From Porites lobata (Eukaryota > Cnidaria > Anthozoa > Scleractinia > Poritidae): 64,000 bases of DNA. Shown piece after piece: positions 40,232 through 52,497 of this stretch (the first letter of the stretch is position 1; each line of letters begins with the position of its first letter). Under the pieces are notes generated by a model. The model was not told the origin of the DNA. It saw only the letters and a program-made list of their open reading frames with translations, and searched no databases. The DNA is taken from contig CALNXK010000081.1 in assembly GCA_942486035.1 (NCBI GenBank), positions 738,001 through 802,000 on the forward strand. Direction: 5' to 3'. Made by a program: the position numbers and the translations under genes.

Positions 40232-42207
40232 CCACAATTTTCTCAGTGGAAATGCACTGAAACCTTGTGAAAACTGAGAATTACTGAGTAAATTATCATA
40301 AACTCAAATAAGAGATCGAAAGAATAGACCCGAACGTGAGCGAAAACCAAAAGCTAACAAAAATGACGTTGATTTGGTTAAAGACAAACACACGGAAGTA
40401 TATAATGTTAGAAACGTAAAAAGGAAGAAACGATAGAAAGAAGGAAAATGTCATGTTTTTTTTTATCCGTGGCTACTATATTGTGGTTGAACATTCGAGT
40501 GTAGAAAAAAAAATTAAAAGCACATTTATCATAATCGTATTCTTGTCAGACAAGAGGAAATCACTATCTTTCACCCACACGAAGTTATACACGCAAAGCA
40601 AAGCAGTCTTATGGCGTGATGACAGTATTTTAAGGTAAATGGGCCAAAATCCCAGTTTTTTTTTTCGCGTGGGGGGAAAAATACATTGTCTTTTATCTTC
40701 ATTTTCTGTTGCAGAAAGAGTTAACGAGATAAGACTTTGATCTCTAAGCGGTTTACTCCGCAAGATACACTGATCGTCCCTCTTGAAGATATCTAAAATT
40801 TGTTTTCCTTTTTACCAAAGTTACACTGAGTCGGTAGTTGAGTTGTATCGGTAGAACTTCATCGCTTTTTTTTACGAGTAGCCATGTTCAACTAGCGTAG
40901 GACAGAAGCATCGGACAAATATTCGAGGTGGGAAATTTGAAATTATCCCTTTGATTGAATGGTGACATGGAAATCGTCATATGACAGTAAAACACAAAGA
41001 CAACGAGATTAACTTCACTTCAACGAACGATTCAGTGACTTCAAATGTTTCTATTGAATTTTCTGGGTGATTTTCTCTTTATATTTAGTTAATGTCGGGT
41101 CGGAATGGAATATTTCTCGGCATTTATAAAATATAAACAGAGAGAGTAGTTTAAGGATTGGTAAGAAAAGCTGAATTAAAGCACCATTTAGGCAGTTTCT
41201 ATTTTTCACTTTTTTTGAAACATATTGTCAATAACATCACGGGGAAGATCTTTAATTTAATTGTTTTCTTTATTAAATACAGCGGAGTGATATATATAGA
41301 GGCTCATTTTAAAGGCCACTTGCCGTAAAAAGTCTCAAAAACAGATCAGCGAAATAACCCTTTCCCTCTAAGAGTGTTTATCACTTAGTTTATACGTTGT
41401 GGTTCGATGAAGATGGTAAACAATACTGTGTTCGATAGCGTGTTTTTCTTAATGCCCTTTAAAAAGATGAAATTCTGGCGGAACGGTATTAAAAGAGTCA
41501 CAACAAGAAGAAGCGTTAATTAATTAAAAGAAGAACTAGGACCTTAATTTACCTTTCGATAATTAATTTCACAATGGAGTAGAAAGTGTGGTAAATCCCT
41601 TAAATAACAGGATAACTGAAACTCAAATGTTTTATTTGAACTCAGTGGCGAAGATCGAAGAGTTCTTTATATAGTTTCTTCCTGAACAGGAAGCAAGATA
41701 CTTGAATTATCATTTGTTGTCACCAAGAAGGAACAAACGAAACTAAGTAGATCTATAGCTTTCTGTTGTTTGCCGAAATAAATCATTCACAAGTTATTCC
41801 ACAGGGAAATTTTGAATACACCTCTCTTCAGAAACTTAGTCTAAGAGTGGCCGCTGTTATTTGGAAAAATAATATAACAATACAAAGTCATACAATTCAT
41901 CTATACAATGTTTCTCGTAGAAAATTAAAACATTTATAACATCGATCGAGTAACTTGCAAATCTTGATGTAATCACTAAATGAAAAGCAAAAAAGAAAAA
42001 AAAAGTTAGTCAAGAATAATTCAGCCGGGTCACCTAAAGTCAATTTTTGGAAAATACCTGTTCGAAACACGATTTTAGATGTAGAATTTTCGGAACATTT
42101 GTTGTAAAATTTCTTGCTGGCCTGCCTCTCCTAGGATTTTCGAACATCTAGAAAAGGGTATAATATAATTGCCCATTTTTAACGGATTTTTACAGTGAAA
42201 AGCTCAC

Positions 42208-42430
42208 CTAGAATTTTCGGTAGCCTTTTTTCTGACTGAAATTTTCAAAAAGGTAAGTTTTGATCCCTACAATTTTCGGATCACTAGACTTTCAGCTCGG
42301 AAATCCGAACAGATGAAGAATTTTTAGGGAATAAAAGTATGCCTATATCTACCGTTTAAATACTAAAACACGTTCAACAACGCTATGTTTAAGTGGTTTT
42401 GAACTATATTCTCGTAGGGTGCCCCTGATT
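42208..42430 (+). repeat. GGGTGCCCCTGA-ended dispersed repeat, copy 2
   Basis: It matches 17014-17243 block by block. It ends tctcgtagggtgcccctgat, the same terminus that closes the 43151-43590 element. Confidence 0.75.
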
Positions 42431-43028
42431 CAGGAAGATCGAGGGAATGCAAACTGAAGATTCACTTTGCTAAAGCAGCTTTCGAAATGGAAATTCACGA
42501 TATAAAATAAAAAATTCAGAATATTAAAATCCTCTTCTATTTCTCAGGAAAAATTCAGCGGGTCATGCAGAGAAAAATTCTTCTATCATGTTTTGCCTAT
42601 AACTAACGCCTTGTACGAAATGTCAAGAGAGGACATGTTCGGTGAGTGTTAATCAGTTAGTTTCTTACAGCACCGACGACGTTTGGATTAAAACAATGTT
42701 CGTATTAAGTCCTTTTTCGCAGAAAAAGGATTGCTCGTTCTCTTTTCTTAATAGGATTTGCGGACAAAAAGGATGCAAAATAATCTTTTCTTTTGTAGAG
42801 ATACAACCACGAAAAAAACAATCCATTGACTCCCCATCGCTTCCTGTCGATGTTTGAAACTACTTGTATTCTTTCACTCGCGAGTGGTTATTAGCTTTAT
42901 TAGATTTTGTAAAGTTCATGTACATAAGAAAATTTTGGTCTTGGTTAAGTAAACGAAAAATATGACAAGTGCCATATTTTACATATTCATTACCAAGGGA
43001 TACGGTATAGCATGGAAAAATTACTACA

Positions 43029-44054
43029 GTCGACTCCCGATAACTCGAACCTTCAAGGGAAATCGGAAAAGGTTCGGAGTTAAAGAGATTTTGGGGCAAA
43101 TAACTGGAGAATAAAAAAAAATTGTTTTTTACTGTACACGGAACATTTGTCAGGGGCACACATTTTCCATAGCTTTAGGAAGGCTAAAAATTTCTAGATG
43201 ACCTTTCCATTTAATATGTACAATTTTCGTAGCATATCTAATAAATTTCCTACGATTTTTTTAAAGTTTAATTTCGCATTTTAATCCCCAAGTTAGGCTA
43301 TTTTTTGTAGAAAAAGGAAACCTAAAATTTTCGGATTCGAAAATGCGACGGAGAGAAGAATCAGAAAAAATATCAATTTCGTAAAACTTAAATTGCATCT
43401 AAAATTTTCGGGAAAATAATACCGAAGCCCTTGTAATTTCGAAAAGACTCAAATTGCCCAAGGACGACTGAACAGATACAAATTTTAAAGCGCCTCTTAG
43501 AACGCATTTCTAGAGATCTAAAAGTACTCTAGATAGCCTAAAAAGTGTTTTCAATGCATTTAGGAGGAAACCGTCGTTGGGTGCCCCTGATTTGTACATT
43601 AAATTGTGGGAATGTCAAGCTAAAATTGAACGATACTTCTAGATTATAAATCAGGACGTAACGTAACTGAAAACAGGGCCTTAAGTAGAGCCAAGCATGT
43701 GGTTTGTTGTTTCGATCGAACAGTAAAGATTTGTAAGAATCAACACTAGCCTCCTCAAACAACTGTATGTTTGCAACACGTCAATGGAAAATTCAGACTG
43801 CAGCACACTGTTTTTTTTTTCCTTACTTGTTAAGCGCTCAAAACATGTTTCGAGCTATCGAGGGTAAACTTCCCTGTGATCTGAAGGGAAACAAAAATTA
43901 ATTCGAGTTATCAGAAGGTTCTAATTATCGAGCTAGGGTTCGAGTTACCGACGTTAAAATTGAAGTAAATATATGGAGAAAGTCCAGGGGAAATGGGTTT
44001 TAGTTCGAGTCGGCGCGAGGTTCGAGTAAGCGAGGGTTCGAGTTAATGGAGTCA
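43029..44054. mobile_element. Outer foldback element with ACTCGAACC ends, interrupted
   Basis: gtcgactcccgataactcga at the left tip is the diverged inverse of the right tip (gttcgagttaatggagtcaa). The right half has four spaced GTTCGAGT units. An unrelated block with its own termini lies inside at 43151-43590. Confidence 0.55.
43151..43590. mobile_element. Inner element with inverted TCAGGGGCAC / GTGCCCCTGA ends
   Basis: gtcaggggcacaca at the left and gttgggtgcccctgat at the right are inverted over about 10 bp. The interior has repeated aaaattttcg(g/a) motifs, as do the copies at 17014 and 42208. Confidence 0.55.
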
Positions 44055-44616
44055 ACAGCATTGTTCAGAGCAGTTTCGGTAGTCTAGATCTCGACGAGTG
44101 GCCAAAAACAAATTGAACTTTATTTGAAAACTGTAGATTTGCAAAAGCCCATGTTTCTAATCAAACGACAACCTGGTCCGGTGGGCGGTTAACTGTAACC
44201 ATAAAATTTTTGTTTGACTTTATAATGAGAGTGTAGCATGGACGAAGGCGAAGACATGTCTCTTCTGAGTAAAGGGGTTGTCTTCTTTTAATATAAGTAA
44301 CGTCTTCCAGTCAGTGCTTGTATTAAATGGAAATATATTTTTATTTTGTCTCTCTAACAAAAGCCGACGGATAACTTATCCCTAGAGATCGAGGATACTA
44401 TAAAGCTCGTCCTACGCTGGGCTGCCTAAATATTTACAAAGTTAACATAGCATTTAAGCCCAAAACCCGTTTACAGTGAAAAGAAGGCTATAATTGGAGC
44501 TCACATTTGTGTGAAAGGACGTATAAAAAACTGGGTGTATCCGTATGCGAATTTTAGCACTGGTTTTATGGATTAATTAGGCCATAAAAGTATCCAATTA
44601 GGTGGAGCTAATGGGG

Positions 44617-44830
44617 TGCAAGGGTGATGGCGCAGTGGGATGCGATGAGGACTTGCCTCCCACCAGTTGTGACCCGGTTCAAATCCAGGCGTCGACGCCA
44701 TATATGGGTTGCGTTCGTTGTTGCTTCTCTTCTTTTCTCCGCCCATTCCCGTTTTCCACTTTCCTCAAAAACAAACATTTCCGAATTTATATTCGATTAG
44801 GAATAAAGTCGACGAAGGACTCTGACTAAT
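44617..44830 (+). mobile_element. tRNA-derived SINE
   Basis: The tRNA-like head has an A-box-like gatggcgcagtgggatgcga and a B-box cGGTTCAAATCc at about 44676-44686. A pyrimidine-rich body and AT-rich tail follow. It does not fold as an intact tRNA gene over its full length. Confidence 0.65.
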
Positions 44831-45251
44831 GTATTTATTGTTAGAGTTCTTCTTATACTGATTTTCCTCCTTAGGTGCTTTTCTGATCATCTGATTATCT
44901 CTTAAACATCTTAACATTCATAAAATCATGGACCAATCGAGTGCTAACGTTGTCTGGCAGGAAATCTAGTACGTGTTGTTAAGCTGACGGAAAATCTTGC
45001 TAAGTATGAAATTCTTAAATTGATTTCATACCGGGCATAAAACTAGTCTAGATTTAACTCATTTTCATCCTGGGCATGAAATTTAATATGCTTACGCCAA
45101 CTAATGTCTAGCATCAAATCTAGATTTAGCTCAACTTCTGATTCATGCATGCTGGGTTTAAAAGCCCTCTCAGTTTTACATCAATGCCATGCCGGGCTAG
45201 TTGACATTAAACGCAGATTTAGCTCAACAACACGGTTGCAAACTAGCTTTG

Positions 45252-45290
45252 GTCTCGTAGGACCAAACTAGCTTTGGTCCTACGAGACAT
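45252..45290. repeat. Perfect 16-bp hairpin
   Basis: gtctcgtaggaccaaa, a 5-base loop ctagc, then tttggtcctacgagac. The phrase aaactagctttggt also occurs twice in direct orientation. Confidence 0.8.
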
Positions 45291-46310
45291 AACTGTTGCT
45301 CCGGTGATATTATATTATATATATTTTTTATGAAATTCAGTTCAAAAGGCGCGTCCGCACAGCAAACTAAAAAAATTTTGCTAATCAGGCTGAAAGCTAA
45401 CCATGGAAGCAATTATAAAAACACGTGCTGGTTGGAAAACGAAAGGGACAACTGCCAGCTGAACTGCCAGAATAAAAAAAACAGAATCCCAAAAACTCTT
45501 TATCTCAGAGCTGACACATGCTTAAAAATGAAAGAAATAAGCGAGACGTGTAAACAACAACTCAGCACTCGGTTTTTCATTAAGGACGCGAAATCCTTTA
45601 TTTAATCATCTGGGCAGAAACATAGACAAGTTGGAAACTGAACAGACACTGATGTCAACCTCAAGATCCACGAGGCTCATATGGCGTTTGTAAATATATA
45701 ATTGAGGTTTTGTTGAAAAGATTCAAAGTAAACAAACGGTGTGTTTCTTCATGGATCAAAGACCTGATATCTACAAAGCATTAAATAATTTCAAAAAGCA
45801 TCAAGGGACTCTACAGTTTAAATGGTCAAACAGAGTTTGCAACGCTGAGGTTTGGCAGAGATCTCGAAAAATGTCTGAGAAAGATGCTATTTGAAAAGGA
45901 AAGTGAAAATGGCTTGATCATTTGTCACACCTACTACAAAAGCTGGTGTCCAGCATAACAGGGCAGCCTTCGTGCTAGCTAAGGGAATTTGTTCACAGGA
46001 CAATATCGATATCCTCCCTTGCAGCAGTGGTTACAGTGCGACTATTCGAACCGGGGTACTTGGAAGAACTGAAGATCTAGATTGTCCAATCACGACGATT
46101 TGTGAAAACAAAAGATTTTTGGCCAAATGGACCAGTAAAATTTAAAGTTCAGCTTTGCAACCGTTGAAAACTTTAACACCGTTTGATCTAACCTGACCTC
46201 TCAGGAAACAGCTCTCAAATCTATGAACATTATTTCTCCGCTTGCCTAAAAACTGGTTGATAATTTTTGTTTTTCAGAAATCGTTGTGATTGGACAACCT
46301 TTTTCCAACT

Positions 46311-46994
46311 CAGGTAAATTAAGGCATGGGCCCCCAAAGATTCAGTCAAGAAGTGATGGGGAGTTGTGTATCTCTGAGAACTTAAGCATTAGAAAGATGA
46401 GACTTTGCCAAATAGATACATGTGTGGTTTCTGTCAATTTGTTATTTGTTTTTCAATTATGCAAATGTTGTCACGTGACTCCACGCGACCAGAAAACAAT
46501 AAAAAGTTTTTAAATAAAAATTGCAACACTTTTTGTTGTGAGTTATTAAACAGGACTGGTTTAGGACAATGTTTAATGCAAGCATCTACAAAACTGTGCT
46601 TGGCCTTTAGTGAATTTTCTAGTGTTTTAGAAAATAAACGGTTTTCTCTACTAGACCCAGTCCCCCAAGGAAATTTTATCCGATCTTAACGCCTTTGCTC
46701 TTAAAAGTCTAAAAAAGACCAAGCTCAGAAGTGATATATTAAACGGCCTTAACATTATCCAAATGGTAAAATAATTGAGGACACACGAAGAAGTATTGCC
46801 GTTTCCAGAACAAGCTTTTTCAGCCGATGAAGGTCACGTGACCTAATTTGCATAATTTTACAGCACGAACTAAAAGTGTGGGCAGCTGGCAAAGTTTTAT
46901 GTGTCTACATCTAAATCTCTTAGATGTAGACCACCCCGTCACTTTTGAATTGAGCAACTTGAGGCAAATTGAGGCCCATGCCTTAATTTACCTG
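46311..46994. mobile_element. 684-bp foldback element with ~160-bp diverged TIRs
   Basis: caggtaaattaaggcatggg at the left is mirrored by cccatgccttaatttacctg at the right end. Deeper in, gactttgcca/tggcaaagt, cacatgtg/acataaaac-type blocks and ttatgcaaatgttgtcacgt / tcacgtgacctaatttgcat keep the mirrored order. No transposase is seen in the 350-bp centre. Confidence 0.7.
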
Positions 46995-48560
46995 CACTGT
47001 AAGATTATAGGGAAATAGTATCTGACAGAGAGCAAAGCATATAGGAGAGAAGCTTACGGAAAGAGATTGTCAATAGCCTATGCAACAACATCCACCAAAC
47101 ATTATTATAGCTTTTAAAACAGTCATATACTGACCGACTCTGAGTCAAGCCTCTAACTTGGTGTTTTCCGGTCAACTAGCCAACGACGACTCGAGGGTGT
47201 TTACGTTTAGTTGGTGGAATTCTCAGCGTTGCTCGGTAATGTTGGCTACTAGAGTTCTGAAGCACCAAGGAAACGTTTTTAAACTCAGTGATAAAATTTC
47301 AAGATAAATTTAGTGGTGTTATAGTTGCAAAGTTATAAGTGCACTGCTGTCTCATACCAAAACACCTTTATTAGCAGTTGACAGAAATACCCGCCAAAAA
47401 AAAACTGCAGCAAGCAAAGGCAGAAGAAGGAGACTAGTGTAATGAGTGAATTAAGGTAAAATGCTTTATTGCTCGAGAGCAGCAGGTTAAACCTCATACC
47501 AATGTAAAAAAACTAAGGTAGTAGTGGATGCAGAACGAAGAGAAGGCCTCGCACGCCGTATCCTGTTATGGGAACTAAAAAATTTACTGACGTTGAACTC
47601 ACAGTATCGTTAGAGAAACTGAAAAGGTTTTACTGGGGACTGGAGCCTTAAGATTGAGGACTTAGCTACAGCTGTTATGGCCCTGTTAACATAGAACCTT
47701 TACTTTTCACTCTTAGGTGTTAGCCGATGTCGATTTATTTGGTTCAGCAAATTAAATAGGCAATTGTAAGTTGACACAAGACAAAAAGTAGAACACTCCA
47801 GATGCCAAACAACCAGTCTCCAAAGACTGTCTTTCCTTCGTACCCCTCAGAAGACCCCCACCTTTCAGTTGACCCTTCCCCCCAGCTACAGACTTGTCCA
47901 CATTGATTGAACTCAAACTCTTTTCCTAACGCCAAAACGATCCATCACCATTGTTTGGTGTACTTTGGTGATCTATGATCGCTACCAGATTACAGGTATA
48001 CATATATAGCGATTGTGGTTGAGCGTAATCAGAAAAAAATTTCTGCAACAATTCTCTTATTTTACATGTAATATTGTTCATGGCAATTGTTGTAATTTCA
48101 GTATTTGGTATGCAAAATCTTTGAAATTTCACCGCTTTGCATGGGAAATCTTGAAATTTCAACTTACAGTTTTATGCTACATCTTAAAATTTAAATTTTC
48201 TGTCCAACAAATCTTGAAATTTCAATACTCTGCATTTCAGATCTTGAAGTTTTATGCCAAAATCCTGAATTTTCAATTTCTGGCATACCGATCTTGAATA
48301 TTCAGTACAATTTTCAATAAAACGTGTAATATCAACTTTAATTTTCTGCAGTTGAAATCTTCAAGTTTTATGATTCTACATGCCGTATCCTGAAGTTTCA
48401 ATATTTGGCATGATATATTCAAGTTTCGATATAAATTATATATCATCATTATTTTGCATGCAAAATCTTGTAACTTTGATATAAGCTTGCTTGCTTACTT
48501 GCTTATTTCGAGCGAACTCGAACTGAAATTAAGCGTAATCAGAAAATTGATATGAGCTAT

Positions 48561-48685
48561 ATGCAGAATATTTTTTCCCTGTCTGCAGAGGTCTCTCACG
48601 ACGAGGCAAAAATGCCTCTTTTTTGCCTCGTCGTGAGAGACGACCGCTGCTAGCAGGGAAAATGTTTTTTTGCAGAATATTAACT
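48561..48685. mobile_element. Hairpin element inside the minisatellite
   Basis: gcagaatattttttccctg at the left matches cagggaaaatgtttttttgc at the right. The core gtctctcacgacgaggcaaa / tttgcctcgtcgtgagagac is a perfect inverted pair around a short loop. Confidence 0.8.
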
Positions 48686-49923
48686 GATATTCTGCTAAAA
48701 AAGTTTCAGTATTCATCATGCCAAATTTCACTATTTGAGCAATTAAAACTTGAAGTTTCCATTGTCAATGCCAGTCCTTGGTACTTCGATATTCTGCAGG
48801 TCAAATCTGAAATTTTAATATTTAGCATGTTACATCTTGGAATTCAAATATTCTGCATACAAAATCAAGTCTTGAACTTTGAATACTTTGACATGCAAAA
48901 TATTCAGCTCTCAATAGTTCTGCCAGTCAAATCTTTAAGTTTTATGATTGCATGTCAAATCTCAAAATTGCGATATTTGGCATGCAAATCTTGAGATTTC
49001 AGAATCTTGAAATATCCCGTATGAAAAAATATTGGAATTTTGAGAATTGGCATGCTCATCTTTATATTCAATATTCGTTATGCCAAATATTAACCTTGAA
49101 ATTTAAATATTCTGATTGCAGAACCTCCAAATTCTTAAGATTGTGCCTAAACCAAGTCCTAAAATTTCAAAATTATAGATGCGCAACCTTGAATTTTCAA
49201 TATTTTGCATATCAAATGTTAGTTAAAAAGCGACAATATCACTGCATGCTCTTAATTATTTGGCGTACCAGATCTTAAATTTCAATATTCAGCAAGCTTA
49301 ACAATGAGACTTCAGTATTTGGCACGCAATTTTACCTGGAAATTTCAATATACGTGGCATTCCAAATCTTAAAACATCAAATTCTCTGGATGCTTAACCT
49401 TGAAATTGCACTATTCTTAATGCTAAATTTTGAAGCGTCAATATCCTGCATAACAAATGTTTATTAATTTGAGTATTCGGCAGTCATTCTACATGCGAAA
49501 TCTTGCAACGCCAATTTCTGGCATTATAAATCCTAATGCATCAATATTCGGCATGCTAAATCTTACGCCAAATCATAAATCATTACTATATTGCATGCGA
49601 TACCATAAAGTTCCAATATAATTTTCAAGCATGCCAGATTTTGAAATTTCAATACAATGGATGTCAGATCTTAAAATCGGTTAAATATTTTGTTGGTAAA
49701 TCTTGAAATTTCATCATTACGGAATACAAAATCTAATACTCAACATGTAGTCTAATGCCACAATGTTTCAACTTTCTAGCGAACTTGAAATTTTCAACAT
49801 TTGGCATGCCATTTTTGGAATTTCAATATTCTGCCTGTCAAATCTTGTGATTTCAATTTTCTGCGTGTCAAATTTCATAACGTTAGTATTTGTCATATTA
49901 AATCTTGGAATTTACTACTTTCA

Positions 49924-50091
49924 TATAGATCGTAATGCACCTTGTTCCCCCCCCCCCCCAAATTTTGCAAAACCATTGTTTCCAATTTCTCCTGGGTGGT
50001 GTTACAGTCGTCCCAAGAGAAATCATAGACAATAGTTATGCAAAACTTTGGGGGGTAAACAAGATGCATTATGGTCTATGTCAAAATGGTG
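49924..50091. mobile_element. 168-bp MITE inserted in the minisatellite
   Basis: atagatcgtaatgcaccttg with a C-run, aaattttgcaaaaccattg and gtttccaatttctcc is mirrored by agaaatcatagacaatagtt, atgcaaaactttggggggta and caagatgcattatggtctat. It is flanked on both sides by minisatellite units. Confidence 0.8.
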
Positions 50092-50206
50092 AATTTACAA
50101 GTTCTGCATGCCAAATCTTGAAATGTAAATATGTGGCATACGAAGTTATTCGGCATGCCAAATCATGAAATTTCAGTATTCCTCATACTATAAGGGGTGA
50201 TGCTCG

Positions 50207-50375
50207 ATATACCAAGTCAATATACGCACTATTGTCAAGTATATATACACTATTGTCTCGTTCTATTGTGTGGAGTTTATCAGGGTGTTTATTGTGTTAT
50301 TGTGTAAGGGCTAGGGATCATTGTTATGTTTTTTTGTTACGTCACTCGAGACTGGCTATTCACTTGGTATATAGT
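50207..50375. repeat. Candidate insertion with ATATACCAAGT ends in the array
   Basis: atataccaagtc at the left and acttggtatat at the right are inverted over 11 bp. The enclosed sequence lacks the 30-bp units. Confidence 0.45.
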
Positions 50376-50902
50376 GCACCAGCCGCTAAAAGTTAAAACT
50401 TTAGTCTTTGGCAAGCTAAATAGTGAAAGTTCATTAATTTACTCAAAGGAAATGAACAAATCTTGAAATTTTAATGTTCCTCATGCGTAATCTTAAAATT
50501 TCAATTTTTTGTGTGTTTTAAAAGCGTTAAAATTTCAACAGTCTCTATGGGAAGTCTAGAAATTCAGCATTCTGCATGCCATCTTGAAATGTCAATTTTC
50601 TACATGTCAAATATTGAAGTATCAATATCTTGTGTATACCAAATATTGCAATTTCAAGATTTGGCAACCCACCTGTTGTTCCGCAGTCACTCTGATAGTT
50701 CAAGGTAAATAACTCACCTTATTATATGGAGGAGAGTGTTTTACTGGGAACTAAACCACTCGTAGATTCCATACGCCACTTCATCCGGGACCCGAGTGGC
50801 GTATTTTCCGTAAGCCACCTTTGTGAGTGTCGTATCGTTCAATGACGTCACGATTCCCGCATTTTGCTTTTGTTGAATTGGTTTCTCCATATAATAAAAA
50901 GA

Positions 50903-51052
50903 ACATTACACGTTAGCTCGAAGATATGAATTTTATGTTCTCGTGGCAAGAACAATATCTCACTCGTTCGCTTCGCTCACTCGTGAGATATTGTTCTTGC
51001 CACTCGAACATAAAATTCATATCTTCTCGCCACCGTGTAATATCCTCTACAT
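50903..51052. mobile_element. 150-bp near-perfect palindromic element
   Basis: gatatgaattttatgttctc with gtggcaagaacaatatctca is mirrored by tgagatattgttcttgccac and gaacataaaattcatatctt. The loop is cgttcgcttcgctcactc-like. The outer ends attacacg/cgtgtaat also pair. Confidence 0.85.
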
Positions 51053-52224
51053 ATTTGCGAACCATTCTAAATCTACTGGAGCTCAACTGTCGTTGCTTTT
51101 GGAAATCATTCTGTGAGGTAATATAATAAAAAGTATGACTGGAATCTGGATTGGCAGGTAAGAACCGTAACAACGTGCGGGGTTCCGGATGAAGAAATCT
51201 TGGTCGGGATCCCCCTATTTGGGGAACACCGAAGCTGGATAAACCTTACGTGTGAACGCACACGTCAACATTTTCACCAAGCTGGAATTAAATTGGTCGG
51301 GGAACGTGAGTAAACCTGGCCATGCCAACAACGGCCTTCAAAATTTATTTGATAGTTTTTGTTTATGTCGGCGTGAAATACCAGTAACAATTACCAACTG
51401 CCTTCGTTGCCCGTGAACTCAGCCATTTTTTTTTCGCGATCAAAGACATTTTTTCAAATGAAAGCCTAAAAGAATTATTAGCTCTGATTAAAACCCTCGG
51501 CGCATGCTCAGCTCTGACACTTCTTGCACGCGCGCGAGGCCTAAGGAAACGGGCACGAAACCCCCGACAGTTTGTTTGTAGGGATGAGCTACTTTGACGA
51601 TCACTCGCATCATTCCTAATACAGAAAGATTCAGAGGAGGCCTTTGAGGTGGCCAATGAACGGGCTGGGCCTCGCGAATAGAAGGTCAGAGAGATACGAG
51701 CTCCACGAAAGTCTGTTCACAGTAAAGAACTTCGTAGTTAATAATACCTTTCGATCTCATTGCTGTGAAAATGTTTGTCCCCGACTGCTGGCTGATTTTA
51801 ACAAGTGTTTGCCGATGTGCAAGGCTACAAGGCAGAAATTAGCCTCTAAGTTTTTAATAATGATCATCATGCCGGAAAACGTCAAAGGAGGAGAAGAGTG
51901 GGGCACTACAATTGAAGAGCTGGGCTGGCTAGTTGGCTAGCTGTAATTCAGCTGACATGTGTTGCAAACATCCTTAAGAACATAGGAGAACCCTTGTACG
52001 GTCCTGGAGTATTAAAGTACCTGTTTTGTTTTCAAGTTTGTTTGAAAATCTTCTCTCATCGTATATTTGGGAGAAATAGATATGATCCTTCAGTCTGAGT
52101 ATCAGGCGTAAAATCTCCTCTTCCATAACCCCTAAGAAAGGCATGATACTTTGTTTATGTAAATGACGTCACAAAGTCTGGTAATCATCCCTAATCAGTA
52201 GTTATTATGGCCCTCCTGGCGACC

Positions 52225-52497
52225 AAAACTTGAAATTTCCACTTTTTTCATGCCATATCTTGCCGGAATGTCAAAATCTTGCCTTCCAAAATTTGGATTT
52301 CAATATTCTATATGTCAAATCTCATAACCTTAGTATTTGGCATGGTAAATCTTGGAATTTAAACGTTCTGCATGCGAAATCTTGAAATTTCAATATCTGG
52401 CATACGAAAATATTCGGCATGTCAAATCTTGAAGTTTTATTTTTCTGCTGTAAATCTCAAAATTTCAACATTTGGCATGCCAAAATCTTGATACTAA
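52225..52497. repeat. Second patch of the ~30-bp minisatellite
   Basis: The same unit as 48080-50670 (cttgaaatttcaatatctgg, ggcatgccaaaatcttg). It is flanked by about 60-bp imperfect direct repeats at 52152-52212 and 52508-52570 that share atgacgtcacaa and atccctaat. Confidence 0.8.

Larger units (their letters stand above)
40232..48079. other. 7.8-kb gene-free region with several repeat families
   Basis: It contains the dispersed repeat at 42208-42430, nested foldback elements at 43029-44054, a SINE at 44617-44830, degenerate direct repeats near 45045-45235, a hairpin at 45252-45290 and a long-TIR element at 46311-46994. No coding exon is supported. Confidence 0.55.
48080..50670. repeat. 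Degenerate ~30-bp minisatellite array
   Basis: Units start ATCTTGAAATTTCAATATTC and end TGCATGCCAA-like, with a period near 30 bp, spacings of 21-33 bp and many substitutions. Tens of units are recognisable. Each unit holds two short palindromes, GAAATTTC and GCATGC. Because 30 is divisible by 3, several frames stay open and give decapeptide-like repeats (ILKFQYSAFQ), which are not genes. The array is interrupted by a hairpin (48561-48685), a MITE (49924-50091) and another insertion (about 50207-50375). Confidence 0.85.

Noticed and set aside
44617..44700. tRNA gene
   Set aside because: A- and B-box-like motifs are present but the head is degenerate and followed by a SINE body; it is a tRNA-derived SINE.
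45330..45605. 91-codon plus-strand ORF with five cysteines
   Set aside because: It looked briefly like a small Cys-rich protein, but there is no signal peptide, domain or splice support.
48013..50168. Several ORFs of 77-123 codons with LKFQYS-like repeats
   Set aside because: They arise because the minisatellite period is a multiple of three; start and stop positions are arbitrary.
48080..50670. CRISPR-like array
   Set aside because: Units are contiguous and diverged without unique spacers, in an animal genome; a minisatellite explains it.
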